Shown one piece after another: positions 35,819 to 44,443 of a stretch of DNA of 64,000 nt. The position numbers and the translations under genes are program-made. The stretch covers positions 3,348,001 to 3,412,000 of the forward strand of contig NZ_CP047241.1 in the NCBI RefSeq assembly GCF_009856625.1. The letters are read 5' to 3'. Each line of letters starts with the position of its first letter. The first letter of the stretch is position 1. Under the pieces are notes generated by a model. The model made no database searches. It had not been told where the DNA came from and saw only the letters and a program-made list of their open reading frames with translations. This stretch comes from Aquitalea denitrificans. Lineage in GTDB: Bacteria; Pseudomonadota; Gammaproteobacteria; Burkholderiales; Chromobacteriaceae.

Positions 35819-37380
35819 CCCCCCATCCACGCGATCCGGCCCGCTGGCCGCGCTTGTTCACCCTGCTGCTGTGCCTGGCCTTGCTGGCACCCAGCTTCAG
35901 CCTGACCCAGTTCAATCCCGCCACGCTGGCCAATCCCGATAGCTGGCGCACCATGGCCGGTTTTGTCGCCGGCTTTTTCCCGCTATCCACCCAAGGCAGT
36001 TTTCTGCTGGATGTGGCACGCGAAACCATCACCACGCTGGCCAGTGCCACCGCCGGTATTGCGCTGGCCATGCTGCTGGGCGCACCGCTGGCCTTTGTCA
36101 CCAGCCGTGCGCTGGATCGCCAGGCGCTGGCGGTCGAATCGGCGCTGGCGGGTATCGAACTGCTCAAATCACTGCTGCGCGGACTGATGGTGATCTTGCG
36201 CGGCATTCCGGAAATCGTCTGGGCACTGCTGTTTGTGCGGGCTGCGGGCCTGGGCAGCCTGCCGGCGGTGCTGGCCATCGGTCTGGCCTATGGCGGCATG
36301 CTGGGCAAGGTGTATGCCGAGATTCTGGAATCCCAGCCGCGCGAACTGGCTGGCGCACTGCATCTGCAAGGTGCCAGCCGCTGGCAGTGCCTGCTGTATG
36401 GCCTGTGGCCGCAAGCCCTCCCCGAACTGGTCAGCTACAGCGTTTACCGCTGGGAATGCGCCATCCGCGCCTCGGCGGTGATGGGTTTTGTTGGTGCTGG
36501 AGGCGTGGGCCAGTTACTGGACACCAGCCTGAAAATGCTCAATGGCGGCGAAGTCAGCACCCTGCTCTTGGTTTTCCTGTTGCTGGTGAGCCTGAGCGAA
36601 GGCATCAGCCTGCTGTCGCGCCATGCGCTGGAGCGTCCGCATGGTGGCCTGTACCTGCTGGGCAGCGGCCTGCTGGCGGTGGTGGCCAGCGTGCTGTGGC
36701 TGCTGCCGGGCTGGCGCGACAGCGGCTTTGATCTGTCCGCCATTGCACGCTTCAGCCATGACTTTTTCCCGCCGGATGGCAACATGCTGGCCGAGCTGGC
36801 CCATGGCACGCTGGAAACGCTGGCCATGTCGGCACTGGGTACGGTACTGGCTTTTGCTGTGGCGGCGGTACTGGCGATGCCGGCTGCCGGGCGCTTTGGC
36901 AGTGCCGCCAAATGGGCTAGCCGTCTGCTGCTTAACCTGCTGCGCGGGGTGCCGGATCTGCTATGGGCCTCGATAGCGGTGCTGGCTGTCGGGCTGGGCC
37001 CGGCTGCCGGGGTGCTGGCGCTGGCCTTGCACACTGCCGGCGTGCTGGGGCGGCTGTTTGCCGAGACGCTGGAAAATGCCGATCACGCGCCAGAACTGGC
37101 CCTGCGCCAGGCCGGGGCCAGCCGGGTGCTGGCTTTTGCCTACGGCCTGCTGCCGACGGTATTTAGCCAATGGGTGGCCTATACCCTGTACCGCTGGGAA
37201 AACAATATCCGCATTGCTACAGTGCTGGGCATTGTCGGGGCCGGCGGGCTGGGGCAGCAGCTTTATCTGGCCTTGTCTCTCTTCCAGCAGCACCGGGCTG
37301 CCAGCCTGATCATCGCCATGCTGCTACTGTCGTGGGCAGTGGAACAACTCAGCCGTGCCTGGCGACGGCAGATGGACTGA
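35812..37380 (+). CDS. Double-domain PhnE-like ABC permease
   Basis: 522-residue inner-membrane protein made of two fused PhnE-type permease units, each about 250 residues and each carrying the EAA-loop region (EILESQPRELAGALHLQGAS and ETLENADHAPELALRQAGAS) followed by YRWE and a GIVGAGG(V/L)GQ motif. Most PhnE proteins are single units forming dimers. Here the dimer is encoded in one chain. The fusion keeps frame and both EAA loops, so it should work as one complete channel. Stop-start overlaps with the ATPase gene support translational coupling. Confidence 0.9.
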   Translation: MLTPHPRDPARWPRLFTLLLCLALLAPSFSLTQFNPATLANPDSWRTMAGFVAGFFPLSTQGSFLLDVARETITTLASATAGIALAMLLGAPLAFVTSRALDRQALAVESALAGIELLKSLLRGLMVILRGIPEIVWALLFVRAAGLGSLPAVLAIGLAYGGMLGKVYAEILESQPRELAGALHLQGASRWQCLLYGLWPQALPELVSYSVYRWECAIRASAVMGFVGAGGVGQLLDTSLKMLNGGEVSTLLLVFLLLVSLSEGISLLSRHALERPHGGLYLLGSGLLAVVASVLWLLPGWRDSGFDLSAIARFSHDFFPPDGNMLAELAHGTLETLAMSALGTVLAFAVAAVLAMPAAGRFGSAAKWASRLLLNLLRGVPDLLWASIAVLAVGLGPAAGVLALALHTAGVLGRLFAETLENADHAPELALRQAGASRVLAFAYGLLPTVFSQWVAYTLYRWENNIRIATVLGIVGAGGLGQQLYLALSLFQQHRAASLIIAMLLLSWAVEQLSRAWRRQMD

Positions 37381-37407
37381 GCGCTGCGCCCGGCCCCACC
37401 TGCCTGT

Positions 37408-37440
37408 GCAAGGGCAGCCACTGTGCTGCCCTTGCTTATT
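37408..37440 (+). terminator. Terminator of the PhnD-type importer
   Basis: Perfect 11-bp stem gcaagggcagc (37408-37418) / gctgcccttgc (37425-37435), followed by ttatt. The T tract is poor but the stem is very stable. Confidence 0.6.
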
Positions 37441-37572
37441 CCATATCCTGATAAAAAATGCATTTTTAATCGTTTTACCTGCTGAGCCACTACACCTAGC
37501 ATGGAGGCCATTCACAGCAGCACCTACCGGTACTGACTGTCATTGTCATCTCACTCCACAAGAGGCTTAGCC

Positions 37573-38379
37573 ATGAAAACCCCTTCCCTGCTACTGGCGC
37601 TCACCCTGCTGGGCACTGCCGGCCATGCCCTGGCCGATCGCCTGGACGATATCAAGAAAACTGGCGTACTGCGCGTGGCAGCCTTCGACAGCAACCCGCC
37701 GTTTGGCTTTCTGGATGCCAAGACCCACCAGATCAGCGGTCTGGATGTAGAAGTCGCCCAGGCCATTGCCAAGAAACTCCAGGTCAAGCTGGAGCTGGTG
37801 CCCACCAATCCGGCCAATCGCATTCCGCTGCTGGTGGCGGGCAAGGCCGACCTGGTGGCCGCCAACTTCACCGTCACCGATGAGCGCAAGAAGCAGGTGG
37901 ACTTCAGCCTGCCCTACTTTGCTTCCGGTCAGCAGTTCATCGCTCGCAAAGGCAGCCTGAGCAAGCCGGAACAACTGGCAGGCCTGCGCGTGGGCGTGGA
38001 CAAGGGCACCACCCAGGAAATCTATCTGCGCGAGAAATACAGCAAGACCACGGTAGTGGCCTACGACGACACCCCGCTGGCCTTCACCGCACTGCGCAAT
38101 GGCAATGTGCAGGCCATCTCGCAGGACGGCTCCAAGCTGGCAGCACTGCTGGCCAATGCGCCGGATAAGGCCAAGTACGAGCTGGCACCGTTTACCCTCA
38201 CCCGCGAATACCAGGCCATCGGTCTGCCCAAGGGCGAAGCCCGTCTGACCAAGGTGGTGAACGACACGCTGCTGGAGCTGGAAAAATCCGGCCAAGCACG
38301 CAAGATCTATGACCGCTGGTTTGGCCCCAGTACCAAGGCACCGCTGCCGCGTGATTTCAAGATCGGCGACGCCGTCTGA
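37573..38379 (+). CDS. Amino-acid-type periplasmic binding protein (family 3)
   Basis: 268-residue receptor of the polar amino acid ABC class; the signal peptide ends near HALA. Typical markers: GVLRVAAFDSNPPFGFLDAKT, SGLDVEVAQAIAKKL, LVAANFTVTDERKKQVDFSLPY and GLRVGVDKGTT. The ATG at 37573 follows a short leader. Downstream come two permeases but no ATPase. A stable hairpin (38399-38431) separates it from them, as often seen after highly expressed receptors. Confidence 0.9.
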   Translation: MKTPSLLLALTLLGTAGHALADRLDDIKKTGVLRVAAFDSNPPFGFLDAKTHQISGLDVEVAQAIAKKLQVKLELVPTNPANRIPLLVAGKADLVAANFTVTDERKKQVDFSLPYFASGQQFIARKGSLSKPEQLAGLRVGVDKGTTQEIYLREKYSKTTVVAYDDTPLAFTALRNGNVQAISQDGSKLAALLANAPDKAKYELAPFTLTREYQAIGLPKGEARLTKVVNDTLLELEKSGQARKIYDRWFGPSTKAPLPRDFKIGDAV

Positions 38380-38398
38380 TTTCACCCGGACACGCCAA

Positions 38399-38431
38399 CC
38401 GGCCTGCGCACCTGTCGCACAGGCCGGCTTT
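38399..38431 (+). promoter_or_regulatory. Intercistronic hairpin after the binding-protein gene
   Basis: Stem ccggcctg (38399-38406) / caggccgg (38420-38427), followed by ctttct. Too few T residues for a full terminator. Probably partial termination or 3' mRNA protection giving more receptor than permease. Confidence 0.6.
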
Positions 38432-38467
38432 CTGCATTTTCATCCCCCTTACTAAAAAGACGGACTA

Positions 38468-39205
38468 ATGACTCCACCCTCCTGGCTGGGACAAGGCTGG
38501 CTGGCTCCGCATTATCTGGGCTGGCTGCTGCATGGTGCCGCCATGACTGCCGCACTGGCACTGTGTGTCAGTCTGGCAGCCACTCTGCTGGGCATCCTGC
38601 TGTGCGCAGCACAGGATAGCCGGCAACGCTGGCTGCGATGGCCTGCCCGTCTGTTTTGCAGCCTGCATCGCAACACGCCGCTGCTGGTGCAGGTCTTGCT
38701 ATGGTATTTCGGGGCTGGCGGCTTGCTGCCGGATGCCGCCATGCAATGGCTGAACACCCCGCATCAATGGGCACTGCCACTGGGCTTCAGCCTGGGCTGG
38801 CCCCCTTTCGAATGGCTGGCCGCCTGGCTGGCGCTGTCGCTGTATTCGGCCTGTTTCATCAGCGCCGAACTGGCCGCCGGGCTAAATACCGTGGCCCGCG
38901 GGCAAAGGCTGGCGGCGCGCGCCCTGGGCATGACGGAGTGGCAGATCTTCCGCTACATCGTGCTGCCACAAGCGCTGCGGGTGATTCGCCAGCCGCTGCT
39001 GGGCCAGTACACCGCGGTGATCAAGAACACCTCGCTGACCATGGCCATTGGCGTGGCGGAGCTGTCCTATACCTCGCGTCAGGTGGAAAGCGAAACCCTG
39101 CTGGCCTTTCAAGCCTTTGCCGTGGCCACTGCGCTCTACCTGTTGCTGGTGATCGCCACCCAGCTGGCCGGTAGCCGGCACGCCGCCGAGGGCCGTATCC
39201 GATGA
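38468..39205 (+). CDS. Amino acid ABC transporter permease 1
   Basis: 245-residue inner-membrane protein of the HisM/GltJ class. It has several transmembrane segments and a conserved EAA-type loop (ARALGMTEWQIFRYIVLPQALRVI) followed by KNTSLTMAIGVAELSY, and an RNTPLLVQVLLWYFG segment. It overlaps the next permease by 4 bp, so the two form a heterodimer encoded in tandem. Confidence 0.9.
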   Translation: MTPPSWLGQGWLAPHYLGWLLHGAAMTAALALCVSLAATLLGILLCAAQDSRQRWLRWPARLFCSLHRNTPLLVQVLLWYFGAGGLLPDAAMQWLNTPHQWALPLGFSLGWPPFEWLAAWLALSLYSACFISAELAAGLNTVARGQRLAARALGMTEWQIFRYIVLPQALRVIRQPLLGQYTAVIKNTSLTMAIGVAELSYTSRQVESETLLAFQAFAVATALYLLLVIATQLAGSRHAAEGRIR

Positions 39206-39876
39206 TGCTGACCTTGCTGCAAGACAATCTGGACTATCTGCTATGGGGTAATCTGGTGCATGGCCAGCCGGGTGGACTGCTGCTCACCGTTGGCATCAGC
39301 CTGGCTGCCGGCGTGCTGGCCACGCTGGGCGGCCTGGCCGGTGGTATTGCCCTCACCATGGGCGGCCCGCGCCTGAAGCGCAGCCTGACCCTGCTGGTGC
39401 AGCTACTGCGTGCCATCCCGGTGCTGATGCTGATTTTCTGGTGCTACTTTTTGCTGCCCATCCTGTTTGGCATCGACATCCCCGGCGTACTGACGGTGAT
39501 TGCCGCTCTGGCGCTGATCAATGCCGCCTATCTGAGCCAGTCGGTGCTGGCCGGAATTGAGGGCATAGGCAAGGGTCAATGGCTGGCTGGTGCGGCACTG
39601 GGCATGACGCGCTGGCAGACGCTGCGTTACGTCATCCTGCCGCCGGCCTTGCGCCATATGCTGCCCTCCTTCGTCAACCAGTGGATCACCCTGCTGAAAG
39701 ACAGCTCGCTGGCGTATGTGGTTGGTGTAGCCGAATTCACCTTTGTTGCCACCCAGATCAACAACCGCGAGCAGGTTTACCCCTTGCAGATATTCGGCAT
39801 TGTCGCCCTTGCCTACCTGCTGCTGTGCGCCACGCTGGAATGGACCGGACGCCGGCTGATGGCAGCTGAGCCCTGA
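39202..39876 (+). CDS. Amino acid ABC transporter permease 2
   Basis: 224-residue partner of the previous permease, HisQ/GltK class. The EAA-type loop AGAALGMTRWQTLRYVILPPALRHML and the KDSSLAYVVGVAEFTF motif are both present. With the receptor it makes an importer lacking an ATPase gene nearby. The gene ends with no linked ATPase before the MBL-fold gene. Confidence 0.9.
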   Translation: MMLTLLQDNLDYLLWGNLVHGQPGGLLLTVGISLAAGVLATLGGLAGGIALTMGGPRLKRSLTLLVQLLRAIPVLMLIFWCYFLLPILFGIDIPGVLTVIAALALINAAYLSQSVLAGIEGIGKGQWLAGAALGMTRWQTLRYVILPPALRHMLPSFVNQWITLLKDSSLAYVVGVAEFTFVATQINNREQVYPLQIFGIVALAYLLLCATLEWTGRRLMAAEP

Positions 39877-40076
39877 TTTGCATGGTTTTACCTGCTGTCT
39901 GGCATTTCCCCCATAGCCCCGGTCATACAATCGGTACAGACACACCGGCTACGTAAAACAGAAACCCCTGCACATTTTCCCGACTTGCATGCGCCGCGGT
40001 ACCGGCTGCGGCGCGATGCCACGCCATCGGCTACACTGCAAAGGGCTTCATGCCGCACCTTTGCAAGGGGACACAC

Positions 40077-40844
40077 ATGCACGTCAAGGTTCTGGGATCA
40101 TCATCCGGCTATGGCCAGGCGATGCGCACCACCTGTTTTCTGGTGGACGCCAACTGCCTGCTCGATTGTGGCAGCGGCATTGTCGATCTCGACACGCAAG
40201 CCCTATTGCAAATCGAAACGGTCTTGCTCACGCACAGTCATCTGGATCACTGCAGCGGCCTGCCGCTGCTGGCCGATACCCATATCAGCCACGGCGGACG
40301 CGGCGTGGATGTGTATACCCAGCAGGAAACCATCGATGCGTTGAAACAGCAGATGTTTGGCAGCCAGCAATGGCCGGACTACACCAAGGCAGCGCCGGGC
40401 AATGTGCCTTGGCTACGACTGCATGCAGTGGAAGTGGGAGATGCGGTTTCCTTGCCGGACGGTATTGCTACCGCCTTGCCAGCAGAACACAACGTGCCGG
40501 CTGTCGGCTGGCTGCTGGAAGGCCCGTGGCGGGCGCTGGCCTTTACCGGAGATTCCGGCCCCTGCCTGGCGTTCTGGCACTGGATCAGCCATGTGCCGTC
40601 GCTGACCGATGTCATCTGCGAACTGAGCTATCTCAATGAAAATTCCGCCAAGGCCATGGTGGATGGACACATGTCGCCGGCCCTGCTGATTCCCCTGCTG
40701 GAAATCCTGCCGCCCAATGTCCATGTCTGGATCACCCATACCGACAACAGGCAGCGTACACAGATACTGGAGCAGGTTCGCAAGGAGCTGCCATCGCTGC
40801 TGCACTTGCATCCGCTGGAACAAGGCATCAGCATCGAGCTGTAA
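40077..40844 (+). CDS. MBL-fold protein, class II cyclic-nucleotide phosphodiesterase-like
   Basis: 255 residues from the ATG at 40077 (AAGGGG upstream). The metallo-beta-lactamase metal motif THSHLDHCSG at about residues 59-68, followed by GDSGPC and a late ITHTDN, fit the class II PDE (PDEII/CpdB-like MBL) family. The substrate could be 3',5'-cAMP or another phosphodiester. No signal peptide. Monocistronic, divergent in function from its neighbours. Confidence 0.78.
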   Translation: MHVKVLGSSSGYGQAMRTTCFLVDANCLLDCGSGIVDLDTQALLQIETVLLTHSHLDHCSGLPLLADTHISHGGRGVDVYTQQETIDALKQQMFGSQQWPDYTKAAPGNVPWLRLHAVEVGDAVSLPDGIATALPAEHNVPAVGWLLEGPWRALAFTGDSGPCLAFWHWISHVPSLTDVICELSYLNENSAKAMVDGHMSPALLIPLLEILPPNVHVWITHTDNRQRTQILEQVRKELPSLLHLHPLEQGISIEL

Positions 40845-40855
40845 AACAGTCAGCC

Positions 40856-41620
40856 TTACTCGCCACGACCGTAAATGCGGTTCAGCGGAGCCATGATACG
40901 GGCCAGACTACCGTTACGCCGGGTTTGCTCAAAACCCTCGCGCACTTTCTGCACCAGTGCATCGCTGGTATCGCGGTTGAAGACCATGTACAGCGCAGAC
41001 TCCAGCTCACCCAGCACATACACCGGCTCGATGCCGCTACAGTCCAGACCATGCGGTGCACATTTCGCCAGGCCCAGCGGTACCAGGTCGATGCGCCCGG
41101 CCTGCAGCATGGGCAGCAACAGGTCGCTGGAGCTCACCACCATCAGCGGCTTGCCGCCAACATCACTGAAACCCTTGCGCCGCAGATATTCCTCGCGGAA
41201 GTCCATATTCACTACGCCAATACGATAGCGGCGGGCATCATCCAGGCTGTGTACCACCACATCGCTGCGACCCTTCTTGCGGAACAGCGCAATGCGGTTG
41301 GCCACCAGCGGGCCTATCCATTTGAACTTGTCTTCCCGCTCCGCGGTCCTGGCAATGGGAAACATCAGGGTTCCCGGTTTGCTCAGTGTGGTGGTGTAGA
41401 TACGCGCCCAGGGTTGGATATCAATCTGGTGCGGCACACGGGCAGCATCCAGAGCAGCCCGCACGGCCTCGGAGCAATAGCCCTGAATGTTGCCATCCTG
41501 CCGATAGGAGAAAGGCACGTTTTCTTCAGCCAGCACCGGTAACACCGCGGCCAAAGCGGCATGGCATGCCATCGCCAGACCGCAGCCTGCGGCCAGCCTC
41601 CGAATCCTGATACCCATCAT
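40856..41620 (-). CDS. Solute-binding protein, family 3 (orphan)
   Basis: 254-residue secreted protein with a signal peptide ending near ALAA. The fold matches extracellular solute-binding domains of ABC importers and two-component sensors (ENVPFSYRQDGNIQGYCSEAVRAAL, PWARIYTTTLSKPGTLMFPIARTAERED). The alternative ATG at 41617 is equally possible. No permease or ATPase is next to it. These orphan proteins often sense or scavenge a small ligand. Convergent with the MBL gene. Confidence 0.8.
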   Translation of the reverse strand: MMGIRIRRLAAGCGLAMACHAALAAVLPVLAEENVPFSYRQDGNIQGYCSEAVRAALDAARVPHQIDIQPWARIYTTTLSKPGTLMFPIARTAEREDKFKWIGPLVANRIALFRKKGRSDVVVHSLDDARRYRIGVVNMDFREEYLRRKGFSDVGGKPLMVVSSSDLLLPMLQAGRIDLVPLGLAKCAPHGLDCSGIEPVYVLGELESALYMVFNRDTSDALVQKVREGFEQTRRNGSLARIMAPLNRIYGRGE

Positions 41621-41663
41621 CGCTTCATGTCACGGCTCTGCACCGTTGCTGTGTAAATGAAGA

Positions 41664-41683
41664 TGCCGGCCTGAGGACCGGCA
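41664..41683 (-). terminator. Possible terminator of the copper operon
   Basis: Inverted repeat tgccgg (41664-41669) / ccggca (41678-41683) beyond the copper chaperone stop. Its T tail (tcttcattt) is weak. Confidence 0.4.
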
Positions 41684-41735
41684 GCTGTAATGACGTGAGT
41701 ATAAGTGTTTCTACCAAAGGCGGATACTCATTCCG

Positions 41736-41951
41736 TCAGTCGGTGCCCACCACATCAAAACCTGCATCTTCCACCGCTGCCGCCAGTTCCTCCGGAGACA
41801 CGGTTGCGGCATCGTAAACAATGCTGGCGGCCTTGTCCTGCAGGCTGACTTCGGCACTGCTGACACCGGCCATGGTGGAGAGCACCTTGGTAATGCTGTT
41901 GGCGCAGCCACCGCAGGTCATGCCTTCGATTTTCAGTTTCAGTTCACTCAT
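41736..41951 (-). CDS. copZ: Copper chaperone (HMA domain)
   Basis: 71-residue heavy-metal-associated domain protein. The metal-binding motif MTCGGC lies at residues 10-15, and the short length and acidic surface match CopZ-type copper chaperones that pass Cu+ to the ATPase. It follows copA on the same strand with a 16-bp gap, so the two form an operon. Confidence 0.88.
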   Translation of the reverse strand: MSELKLKIEGMTCGGCANSITKVLSTMAGVSSAEVSLQDKAASIVYDAATVSPEELAAAVEDAGFDVVGTD

Positions 41952-41967
41952 GATGTTTCCTTTGCGT

Positions 41968-44316
41968 TTATTTCCAACGGCGCAGCAATAATGAGTTGCT
42001 GACTACCGACACCGAACTCATGGCCATGGCAGCCCCGGCCAGCACCGGATTCAGCATGCCAAGCGCCGCCAGCGGAATACCCAGCACGTTATAGATAAAG
42101 GCAAAAAACAGGTTTTGCCGGATTTTCCCCAACGTGGCGCGTGACAGGCGGATGGCATCGGCTACATGCAGAATATCGCCCTGCATCAGGGTGATGTCCG
42201 CCGTTTCAATCGCCACATCCGAACCAGCACCCATGGCAAAGCTGACATCGGCCGCCGCCAGCGCCGGTGCATCATTGACGCCATCGCCCAGCATGGCCAC
42301 CTTGCGGCCAGCCGCCTGCAACTGCACCACAGCCTCGGCCTTATCCTGCGGCCGCAGTCCGGCCCGATAATCGGTAATGCCGGCCTCGCTGGCAATGGCT
42401 GCCGCGGTAGAGGGATTGTCGCCGGTCAGCATGATGACTTGCACCCCCATCTGCTGCAAGGTCTTTACTGCACTCACAGCTCCTGGCCGCAAGGTATCGG
42501 CAATCGCCAACAGGCCCAGCAGCCGGGTATCGTCAGCCAGTGCAATCATGCTTTGCCCTGGCAGTGGCCATCCCGCCGGCAAGGCGGCGTTACTGGCCCA
42601 GTCAGGCCGCCCCACACGCAGGCTGCCGTAAGCATCGATACTGGCAGTAACGCCCTGACCAACCTCGGCCTGAAAAGCTTGCAAGGGTAGCAAGGCAAGG
42701 CCACGCTCTGCGGCCTGCTGCAAGATGGCATGTGCCAGCGGATGCTCGGATCCGCTTTCCACGCTGGCCGCCAGTTGCAGCACGCGGTTTTCATCCCCGT
42801 CTGCCGCCCAGATGGCGGTAACCACCGGCCTGCCCTCGGTCAGCGTACCGGTTTTATCCACCACCAGGGTATTGATACGCCCGGCAGTTTCCAGTGCCGC
42901 CGCATTGCGGAACAGCACGCCGCGTCCGGCCCCCTTGCCTACGCCCATCATGATGGCTGTAGGTGTGGCCAGGCCCAGTGCACACGGGCAGGCAATCACC
43001 AGCACGGCCACTGCACGGATCAAGGCCTGGCTCCAGTCGCCCAGCCACCAGCCATTGAACAACAGGGTAAGCAGGGCGATTGTAGCCACCACCGGGACGA
43101 ACACACCGGCAATCTGGTCGGCCAGCCGCTGGATCGGCGCTTTCGAACCCTGTGCCAGCCCCACCAGCCGGATGATCTCGGCCAGCTGGGTCTGGCTGCC
43201 CACGCTACCGGCACGCACCTTGAGCATGCCCTGCTGGTTGCGTGTGGCGGCATACACTTTGTCGCCGATGGTTTTGCTGATCGGCAGGCTTTCACCGGTG
43301 AGCATGCTTTCGTCGATGGCTGCTTGTCCTTCCACCACGACGCCATCCACCGGCAGGCTTTCTCCATGACGTACCACCACCACATCGCCTACCTGCAATT
43401 GCTCGACGGCAATATCCTGCAGCTGGCCATCACGCTCGATACGGGCATGGCGTGGTGCCAGCCGGATCAGGCTGGCAATGGCACCTGATGTCTTGCCGCG
43501 CGCGCGCGCCTCCAGAAGCTTGCCCAGCAACACCAGCGTAATGACTGCCGCACTGGCTTCAAAATACACATGCTGTTGCTGCCAACCGCTCAGGGTAACC
43601 ACGGTGGAAAGCAACCAGGCCATGCTGGTACCCAGTGCCACCAGTACATCCATATTGGCACCGCCACTTCTGAGTGCATGCCATGCACCGCGATAAAAGC
43701 GCCAGCCGATGATGAACTGCACCGGGGTGGCCAGCGCCAGTTGCAGGCTGCGCGGCAGCATCAGTTGATGCCAACCAAACAACATGGCCAGCATTTCCAG
43801 CAGGAAAGGCAGGGTAAGCAGCAGCGCCAAGCCAAACCAGCCCAGTTCGCGGCGATACTGCCGGGCATGCAATTGTTGCAGGTCTTCGCTCCCGGCGTCC
43901 TCATGCAGCGTGGCGCTAAAACCGGCCTTGCGCACAGCATGCAGCGCATCGGCAATGGGCAATATGCCGGCGGCAAACTGCAGCTGAGCCGCGCTGGTGG
44001 CAAAGTTTACCTGCGCGTTGACCCCCGGCAGCTTGTTAAGCACCTTCTCCAACCGTACCGCACAAGCAGCGCAAGTCATGCCACTGATATCCAGCTGCAA
44101 CTGTTGCTGTGGCACGCTGAAACCAGCCTTGACGATGGCATCCTGTACTTGCTGCAGGCTGCTGCGTCCAGGCTGATAGTGAATCTGGGCCTGCTCACTG
44201 GCAAAACTGACGCTGGCACTGACGCCATCGAGCTTGCCCAATACCTTTTCCAGCCTGGCAGCACAAGCCGCGCAATGCATGCCGGCAATCGGCAGGGTGA
44301 TCACGGTTTCGGTCAT
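41968..44316 (-). CDS. copA: Copper-exporting P1B-type ATPase
   Basis: 782-residue inner-membrane Cu+ pump from the ATG at 44316 (AAGGAG upstream). Two N-terminal HMA domains (MHCAAC at residues 13-18 and MTCAAC near residue 80), eight predicted membrane helices, the metal-translocating CPC in IACPCALGLATP, the phosphorylation site DKTGTLTEGRP, and the GDGVNDAPAL hinge. Length and domain plan match CopA. The HMA domains each have the CxxC-type ligands intact. Regulated by the operator just upstream. Confidence 0.94.
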   Translation of the reverse strand: MTETVITLPIAGMHCAACAARLEKVLGKLDGVSASVSFASEQAQIHYQPGRSSLQQVQDAIVKAGFSVPQQQLQLDISGMTCAACAVRLEKVLNKLPGVNAQVNFATSAAQLQFAAGILPIADALHAVRKAGFSATLHEDAGSEDLQQLHARQYRRELGWFGLALLLTLPFLLEMLAMLFGWHQLMLPRSLQLALATPVQFIIGWRFYRGAWHALRSGGANMDVLVALGTSMAWLLSTVVTLSGWQQQHVYFEASAAVITLVLLGKLLEARARGKTSGAIASLIRLAPRHARIERDGQLQDIAVEQLQVGDVVVVRHGESLPVDGVVVEGQAAIDESMLTGESLPISKTIGDKVYAATRNQQGMLKVRAGSVGSQTQLAEIIRLVGLAQGSKAPIQRLADQIAGVFVPVVATIALLTLLFNGWWLGDWSQALIRAVAVLVIACPCALGLATPTAIMMGVGKGAGRGVLFRNAAALETAGRINTLVVDKTGTLTEGRPVVTAIWAADGDENRVLQLAASVESGSEHPLAHAILQQAAERGLALLPLQAFQAEVGQGVTASIDAYGSLRVGRPDWASNAALPAGWPLPGQSMIALADDTRLLGLLAIADTLRPGAVSAVKTLQQMGVQVIMLTGDNPSTAAAIASEAGITDYRAGLRPQDKAEAVVQLQAAGRKVAMLGDGVNDAPALAAADVSFAMGAGSDVAIETADITLMQGDILHVADAIRLSRATLGKIRQNLFFAFIYNVLGIPLAALGMLNPVLAGAAMAMSSVSVVSNSLLLRRWK

Positions 44317-44335
44317 GATGGACTCCTTGATCGCA

Positions 44336-44364
44336 AGTATATACCCCCAAGGGGTATGTGAAAA
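44336..44364 (-). promoter_or_regulatory. copA promoter with embedded copper-type operator
   Basis: On the minus strand, a -35-like TTTTCA (44359-44364), 17-bp spacer and -10 TATACT (44336-44341). The spacer contains a perfect dyad ATACCCC-N3-GGGGTAT (44341-44357). Such C4-G4 dyads flanked by AT are typical of CsoR-family copper repressor sites. A 17-bp spacer argues against MerR/CueR twisting, which uses 19-20 bp. The regulator gene is not in the window. Confidence 0.7.
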
Positions 44365-44391
44365 CCACCATGACACAGCTTTGGCGCATAC

Positions 44392-44422
44392 AAAAAAACC
44401 GCAGGGCCTGCGCCTCTGCGGT
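44392..44422 (-). terminator. Terminator of corA
   Basis: Stem aaccgcag (44398-44405) / ctgcggtt (44415-44422), with a T7 run on the minus strand. Confidence 0.8.
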
Positions 44423-44443
44423 TGATCGGCAAGACCGGAAGAA

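Noticed and set aside
37381..37572. Possible short gene between the importers
   Set aside because: Only a strong hairpin and a leader are visible; no frame with a ribosome site.
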